From: Periconia sp. R9002 | Lineage: Eukaryota > Ascomycota > Dothideomycetes > Pleosporales > Periconiaceae | NCBI GenBank assembly: GCA_023627715.1 | Contig: JAMAHW010000033.1 | Span: forward strand, 301,135-365,134 | DNA: 64,000 nt | Direction of reading: 5' to 3' | In this document: positions 59,091 through 64,000 of the stretch, piece by piece | Position numbering within the stretch: position 1 is the stretch's first letter | How the letters are laid out: every line of letters begins with the position of its first letter | Notes under the pieces: generated by a model | Database searches by the model: none | The model's input: only the letters and a program-made list of their open reading frames with translations | Told to the model about the DNA's origin: nothing | Position numbers and translations under genes: made by a program

Positions 59091-60881
59091 ATGCTCAAAG
59101 CAATGGCTAATCTCATCCGCCCAGCTCACGAGCGGCGAGTGCAGAGATTGAACAGCTCGCGATCTCCCCCAGCTGCGCCCCCATCAGCAGCAGCAACCAC
59201 CTCCCCGACGACCACTTTCGAACCTGACCGCGACCGCGACGACGCCAAAACCTCTGCCCGTCACCCCGCGACGCGCCGCACCTCTCGCAATGCGCCGTTG
59301 CTCCCGCAGCCCGATGAAGTGATACCGCAGAATACGACGACGACAGCCGCAAAGGCGAAGGCGACGACGCCCCCACGCTCCTCGCGCAAGCGTCCTGCCT
59401 CCGCAATCGAAGACGCGACTGCGGATGCGAGACCACCAACAAAGGTTACCGTTACACAACCACACGGCGAACTGTTCCGCATCACCAATGGGGTGCCGAC
59501 CAGTCTCGGAATTGACGCTGACGAAGTCCCGTCCGGCCTCTCGACTCCCACCGCCCGCGGAGCGGTACCACCGCGTCTGGCAGCCCCGACACAAACATCA
59601 CAGCAGGCGACCACGCCCAGTACAGACAAAAGGAGCTTGAGGAGTCACGATGGCGGCTCGAGGCTCAAAAGCGATCTTGCTACCTACTTTTCGGGCTACG
59701 ATGATATCATTGCTGGTGTCGAAAAGTCACCAGGTACGTCGGGACAATACATCAAGGATTCCTTTCCGTTTCTGCGAATGATATACTGATATATTCCTTT
59801 AGAGTTTCTCGACGTCGATGCTCCCATATACATTATTGACGAACCCATAAAATCAACCAAAACTTCGCAAGGAACGTCCCTCCCTGGTAGCTCACGCCAA
59901 TCGGCCAGCCCGTCGAGGTCACGAAAAGCGCGAGCCCAAACTCCCACACGCCGTTCCTCCGCTACATCCATACCACAGCCTTCACGGCCTGCTACATCCT
60001 ACCAAGAAATCGATTACTCCTCCTACGCCAACATCCCCACCGACACAGACGATGATCCCCTCGCCGATTCCGTGTACTTTGCTCAGCACCGGCGAGCCGA
60101 GCGGAAGGAAAAGCAGCTCCGCAACATAGAAAAGGAGCGAGCCATGCACGAGAAGGTGCAGCTGGAACGCCTCCTCGACGGACTCCAGGGGCCGGACTGG
60201 CTCAAAGTCATGGGCATATCGGGCGTGACGGACGGCGAGAAGAAGGATTGGGAGCCCAAGAGGGACTACTTCATCAAAGAAGTCGAAGCCCTCGTAGACA
60301 AATTTAGACTGTGGAAAGAGCAGGAGAAGAGAGTGCGAGCGGAGAAGGAGGCCGCATTAGCCAAGGAAGAAGAAGAGGAGGAAGAGTCTTCGGACCCAGG
60401 TACATACCCCCCTCCTCATCACACCCACCCATCTAACTCCCTCCGCACAGAAACCGACCACCCTCCCCCCAAAAAACCAACTAAAACCACCACCATCCCA
60501 CCATCATCAACCTCCTCCTCAACCTCAACCCCACACCCAACAACCACAACCTCCACCTCTAAACCATCCCCCTCCAAACAACCCCGCCGTCCCCCCCGTC
60601 CCCACGGCTTCTTCCTCCCCCTCGCACCCCCGGAGCCAAAAGGCCCCTTTACATCCTTCTACGCGAAACCACACCTCCGCGCTGCCGCTCTGGGGAAGCA
60701 CAGGCATCATGGCCACCGCAATGCGTCGGCGTTTGGGCACCCGCTGCCGGAGTGGGAAGAGAGGGAGTTTGGGCTGCCGGAGGGGTTTGTGAGCGAGGAG
60801 TTTTTGAGGGGGAGGGCGAGGGAGAGGAGGAGGTGGATGAGGGGGAGGGAGAGTGGGGGGAAGGAAAAGGGGAGGGGTTAG
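59091..60881 (+). CDS. Sas4-domain chromatin protein
   Basis: Exons 59091-59733, 59803-60399 and 60451-60881 give 556 residues. The N-terminal 300 residues are disordered and basic. Residues about 330-405 match the Sas4 domain (something about silencing, subunit 4): LERLLDGLQGPDWLKVMGIS, VTDGEKKDWEPKRDYFIKEV, EALVDKFRLWKEQEKR. In yeast, Sas4 is a subunit of the SAS histone acetyltransferase complex with Sas2 and Sas5, which acetylates H4K16. In filamentous fungi the complex is less studied. The C-terminal part has a Ser/Thr/Pro stretch, then PRPHGFFLPLAPPEPKGPF, AFGHPLPEWEEREFGLP and a basic tail. The 51-nt second intron is a multiple of three and open. A later start at 59103 is also possible. 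Confidence 0.82.
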
Positions 60882-62100
60882 GGTGGGATGGGGAGTGTAT
60901 TCTTGTTTTATCTTTTTTTTTTGAAGGGGGGATAGGGGAAGGAGGGTTTGGGGTCGGAATTGTTTTGTTATGTGTGTGGTTTGGATTACGTGGGTGAGTG
61001 AGTGGAAGGATGGATGTGGGGGATACACCTTTTTCTTCTTGTTTTCTTTTCTGTTTTCTTCTTATTCTTGTACACTTACCTACATTACACCCTAAAACTC
61101 AAGCGGAATTGTTTGTATTCTTTCTTCTTCTTCTTCTTCTTCATCGGGGTAGGGATTGTATCAGATATTTGTGCATGTGCATGTATAATGTCTGAGAGTA
61201 AAACAACCAAACCACACCCCCACCCCATCCCATCCGTACTCCATTCCCCACCACTCTCACACATATTTCATAATAAAAAAGTCATGTTCTGCGTTACCTA
61301 CCTACCTCTCCTCCCTCCCTTTACCACATCTTCCCTTCCCTTCCCTCCCCTTCTTCCTTCTGTGTTTGTTGGGTATGTATGTATGTATGTGGATACCTGT
61401 ACGTACCTACGTACCTACCCTTGTTTGTTTATTCTTTTGATTTTGATTTTGGTTTTTTTTTTGGGGGGGGGAGGGGGGTAAAGGGATACGTATTTGAGAT
61501 GGTAGACGGGAAAAGGGGATGGGATGGGATGAAATGAAATGGAAATGAGAGTTAAGAATATCCAGGTCAGTCAGGTAACAAACAGCATGATGAATTGATT
61601 TGAATGTGAATGTGGGTGGTTGATGGATACATACATACATAAAACAACCTCACAGCCTCGTGTCAATCCCCCCCCTCCCTATCCACCCACATGCACAACC
61701 TTAGGGCTTATTTGGGTTCGCGATACCTGGAAGCCAAACAAGTCCTAAGGTTGTGCAGGCGTATAAATAGGGAGGGTGGGACGGGGGTAGATAGATAGAG
61801 TAGGGTATGTATGTACATGTGTGTGTGTGCTATTGTTTGGTTGATTCTTTTTTTTTGTTTGAATTGGTGAAGTATCCATCCCCCCGGGGGCGTTAAGAGG
61901 AAAGAGGGGGTGGTGTTTCGTTTTAATAGTTTTTTCGAGGCGTGAAGAGTACCCCAAATCGGTTCTTAAGCGTGTGTGCGAGAACGCAGAGAGGATGGGA
62001 TGCTAAGTCCGGGATGGTGGTACGCATACCAAAGAAACTCCAAAAACCCCCCAGAAAATCGAAGGATAGAATAGATTGAGTTAAGGGGGGTCCACACGCT
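60882..62100. other. Convergent intergenic region with simple sequence
   Basis: It lies between convergent genes. It contains a CTT run (about 61128-61143), TATG repeats (61374-61390), a G-rich tract near 61460-61475 and the fold-back at 61692-61757. Frames here are low complexity and not supported. Confidence 0.5.
61692..61757. repeat. 66-bp fold-back (inverted repeat)
   Basis: The arms TGCACAACCTTAGG and CCTAAGGTTGTGCA are perfect 14-bp complements. Pairing continues inward (GCTTATTTGGGTT with AAGCCAAACAAGT) with one G-T wobble and two mismatches, so about 27 positions pair around a loop of about 12 nt. A TATAAATAG word follows at 61762. No reading frame fits it. It could be a miniature transposon remnant, a transcribed hairpin or a terminator-like structure between the convergent genes. 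Confidence 0.8.
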
Positions 62101-62427
62101 TCAAACCCCAACAACCCTCCCCACCGCCTCCCTCGCCCTCTCCAAATCCCGTCCAAACTCGCCTTTCGCGTACGCGACTTTGACTTTGTAGTGCAGGGAG
62201 ACGAGATCTTTTGCGCGTTGGAGGTCTGTATCGTCGTCTATCTCCTTCTGCTGTACGGTTTCGCTGGTAGGGGCGGCGTCTTGCTCGGTGGTGGTGGTTT
62301 GAGGAGAAGGGGACAGGTTAGGACGAGCAGAAACGAGGTTTAGGGCTGCGGATGGGGAGGAGGTGTTGCGGAGGGTGTCGAGGTCGGCGAGGAGTTGGGC
62401 GAGGGTTAGGGGGGTTGGTTCGACCAT
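62101..62427 (-). CDS. Small conserved fungal protein of unknown function
   Basis: One exon, 108 residues, starting MVEPTPLTLAQLLADLDTL. The first half is Ser/Thr/Pro-rich and the second half is helical with DLQRAKDLVSLHYKVKVAYA and a short basic helix at the end. It resembles small uncharacterised proteins of filamentous fungi. No signal peptide, membrane segment or known domain is seen. Its coding strand goes from C-rich at the 5' end to G-rich at the 3' end, so that 9-bp words near the two ends are perfect complements (62397-62405 and 62130-62138). Confidence 0.6.
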   Translation of the reverse strand: MVEPTPLTLAQLLADLDTLRNTSSPSAALNLVSARPNLSPSPQTTTTEQDAAPTSETVQQKEIDDDTDLQRAKDLVSLHYKVKVAYAKGEFGRDLERAREAVGRVVGV

Positions 62428-63060
62428 TGTTTATGATGTGGAAGGAAGGTAGTTAATTGGGCTTGTGGATAGGTTGGAGCGGGGATTGTGGGGGGTGAGG
62501 AGGTGTAGAGAGTGTGGTCACAACCTGAACTGATATTAGCTATGGATTCCCGACTTGGACTCTAGTGATGTAGAGTAGGGTTGTTTGCACATACATAGAA
62601 AAGATTGGTCAAAGGCTCGAGAAAGAGCAGTTTGCTACTCTTTGAGGAGCTGGCTGGGTTTTCGGGTTGTGACCACAGTGTTGTGGTGTTGTGTTGTGGT
62701 GTTGTGTTGTGGTGTTGTGTTGTGGTGTTGTGTTGTGGTGGTGATGTAGTTAGTGGTGGGATGGATGGAAGTGGGGAGCTCCCACATGTTGAAGGCAGGG
62801 GTTAGCGCGCGTGTTTGAGGCTCCCATCCCCGTCAAAGGAACTAGCTCGAGCCGCGGCAATTAACGGCAGTTTTCCGTCCCCCGTTGTCGTCTGAGAACC
62901 TCAGACGTTGGTCAACGTTTCGACAAGTCACACACACATACCCTCTCTTTACTTCCCTCACTCTCTTTTCTCAGACCTCGTCCCCCTTTCTAGTTCCGGC
63001 AGAGCAATTGCATTCAATTGTATCGTATATAATTGGGTTTCAGGAGCATCAGCAGCAGCC
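62428..63060. promoter_or_regulatory. Divergent promoter region with a minisatellite
   Basis: It separates the small minus-strand gene from the FAHD1-like gene. It contains the 13-bp minisatellite at 62684-62735 and a CT-rich leader before 63061. No gene is seen. Confidence 0.45.
62684..62735 (+). repeat. 13-bp minisatellite, four perfect copies
   Basis: The unit TGGTGTTGTGTTG repeats four times without change, flanked by partial copies. It is G/T-rich on the plus strand and could form unusual structures. It sits about 330 bp upstream of the FAHD1-like start. Confidence 0.9.
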
Positions 63061-63978
63061 ATGGCGGCCAATCTCAACGCATTGAAGGCGAATTGTCGCA
63101 AGGTATGTCTGTATTTCCTTATAATCAATTGCGTTTGTGTGGTATTTGAAGGATTCGCCTATTCTCTCTCTTAATTTTAAATCATTTCCTATTTATCTCG
63201 ATATTGTCGTCCTTATTGCCGTCGTAAAAAGAAGCGGAAGAAAAAAAAAAGCAAGGGATACGTACGATCCCCTACCAATTCCGCGAGAAAGAGATATATC
63301 CCAAACCCCCCCCAACGGTTTCGAGAAAAAAAAAAGCATTTCAAAGCTTCCCCCCAGCCCATTTAAGAGCATACGATGAGCCCATCCATTACACCTGAAA
63401 AGAGAAGGAAACACGAAGAGGGGACAAAAAAAATAATCAAAATTCTTTGAACTCCAAGACCTACACCTACCCACCTAACCTCCATCACACACTCCACCAG
63501 CGGGACCTAGACCAAAGCATCAACAAACAAACACCACTTTCTGTCTTCCTTTCTACATCGACATACACACACGATGTTAAACACAGCGTCAACGTTAGCA
63601 AAGAAGAAGAAGAAAGAAAGGTGTCGTCGTTGATGTCCCAATTCGGTTCGATCCTAAGCTTACCTACCTATCGTACTTCCACTCAATGTTTATGTTATGT
63701 AGCATCTTCATACATGCATGCATCCTGGATATCTCCCTGGCCAGGCAAAGAGAAGTACATACTTCTACACATCGTTTCATCACGACCCACCCATCGAGAA
63801 AGGTCACGTAGATAGATCAGATAGACAGATAGCTAGAACCCCCTCCCCCCCCTTTTTTCTTTCTGTTCCTTTCTTTTCCTCCCTTCAACTACCACACACC
63901 CTCTCATCAACACAAAGAAACAAAACACTAACACCCCCCCGCCCCCAAACAGATAATGTGTATCGGACGAAACTACGC
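63061..63978 (+). CDS. FAHD1-like acylpyruvase, 5' part only
   Basis: Exon 1 (63061-63102) encodes MAANLNALKANCRK. Exon 2 (63953-63978) adds IMCIGRNYA and ends at a GTAACC donor; the rest lies beyond the window. CRKIMCIGRNYA is the start motif of the fumarylacetoacetate hydrolase family subgroup that includes FAHD1 (acylpyruvase/oxaloacetate decarboxylase), in which an Asp-His-Ile segment normally follows. No presequence is obvious. The first intron is about 850 nt, more than ten times the usual size here, contains A and C homopolymers and no convincing internal exon. The identification rests on about 12 residues. Confidence 0.7.
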
Positions 63979-64000
63979 GTAACCCCCCCATTCCCCCCCT

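Noticed and set aside
59113..59629. Minus-strand frames of 109-136 codons
   Set aside because: Antisense to the first exon of the Sas4-domain gene, caused by its biased composition.

Overview
The window is nuclear DNA of a filamentous ascomycete (Pezizomycotina). Most introns are 47-90 nt with GT..AG ends and CTAAC/CTGAC-like branch sites. The genes are fungal families: Zn2Cys6 regulators, GPI-anchored serine/threonine-rich wall proteins, a Vps3844 protein, a Sas4-domain protein and ChaC. UTRs and intergenic DNA are rich in microsatellites. I would guess Dothideomycetes or a close class, but the sequence alone does not prove it. There are 24 complete gene models (one of them antisense-free but weak hypothetical ORFs are listed separately), two genes cut by the window edges and one decayed kinase gene. 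Exon junctions were placed by hand from reading-frame continuity, splice signals and family sequence.

Layout. 1-228: end of an unrecognised gene. 229-4984: a gene-free, AT-richer block in which a short degenerate module recurs. 5.2-14.9 kb: a dense housekeeping block with a mitochondrial protein, the Vps3844 protein, sec66, npl4, rfc2 and a lipocalin-like protein. 16.1-18.5 kb: a TamA/Dal81-type nitrogen regulator with a glutamine tract, followed by 3.1 kb of gene-poor, repeat-rich DNA. 21.7-28 kb: a C2H2 protein, a weak ORF, the four-exon cks1 gene and a GPI protein. 29.7-30.2 kb: a protein-kinase relic. 30.3-43.9 kb: a zinc alcohol dehydrogenase, erg10 head to head with snu114, mlh2 head to head with a bacterial-type Ada regulator, and a ZIP zinc transporter. 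45.2-53.1 kb: a fungal transcription factor, the five-exon ChaC gene, coq6 and a disordered protein. 55.2-64 kb: a DUF7707-type GPI protein, ypt35, a Sas4-domain protein, a small conserved protein and the first exons of a FAHD1-like hydrolase.

How the genes relate. This is mostly a normal chromosome arm with no biosynthetic cluster. Two arrangements stand out. The mismatch-repair gene mlh2 and the alkylation-sensing Ada gene share one 718-bp intergenic region that carries an MCB (ACGCGT) site. The erg10 and snu114 genes share a 360-bp promoter region.

The most unusual signals are: the recurring module at 0.7-4.7 kb; a 66-bp fold-back at 61692-61757; a repeated C-rich to G-rich switch inside coding regions (clearest in the gene at 62101-62427); and an Ada regulator with an acidic, aromatic tail that resembles a eukaryotic activation domain.
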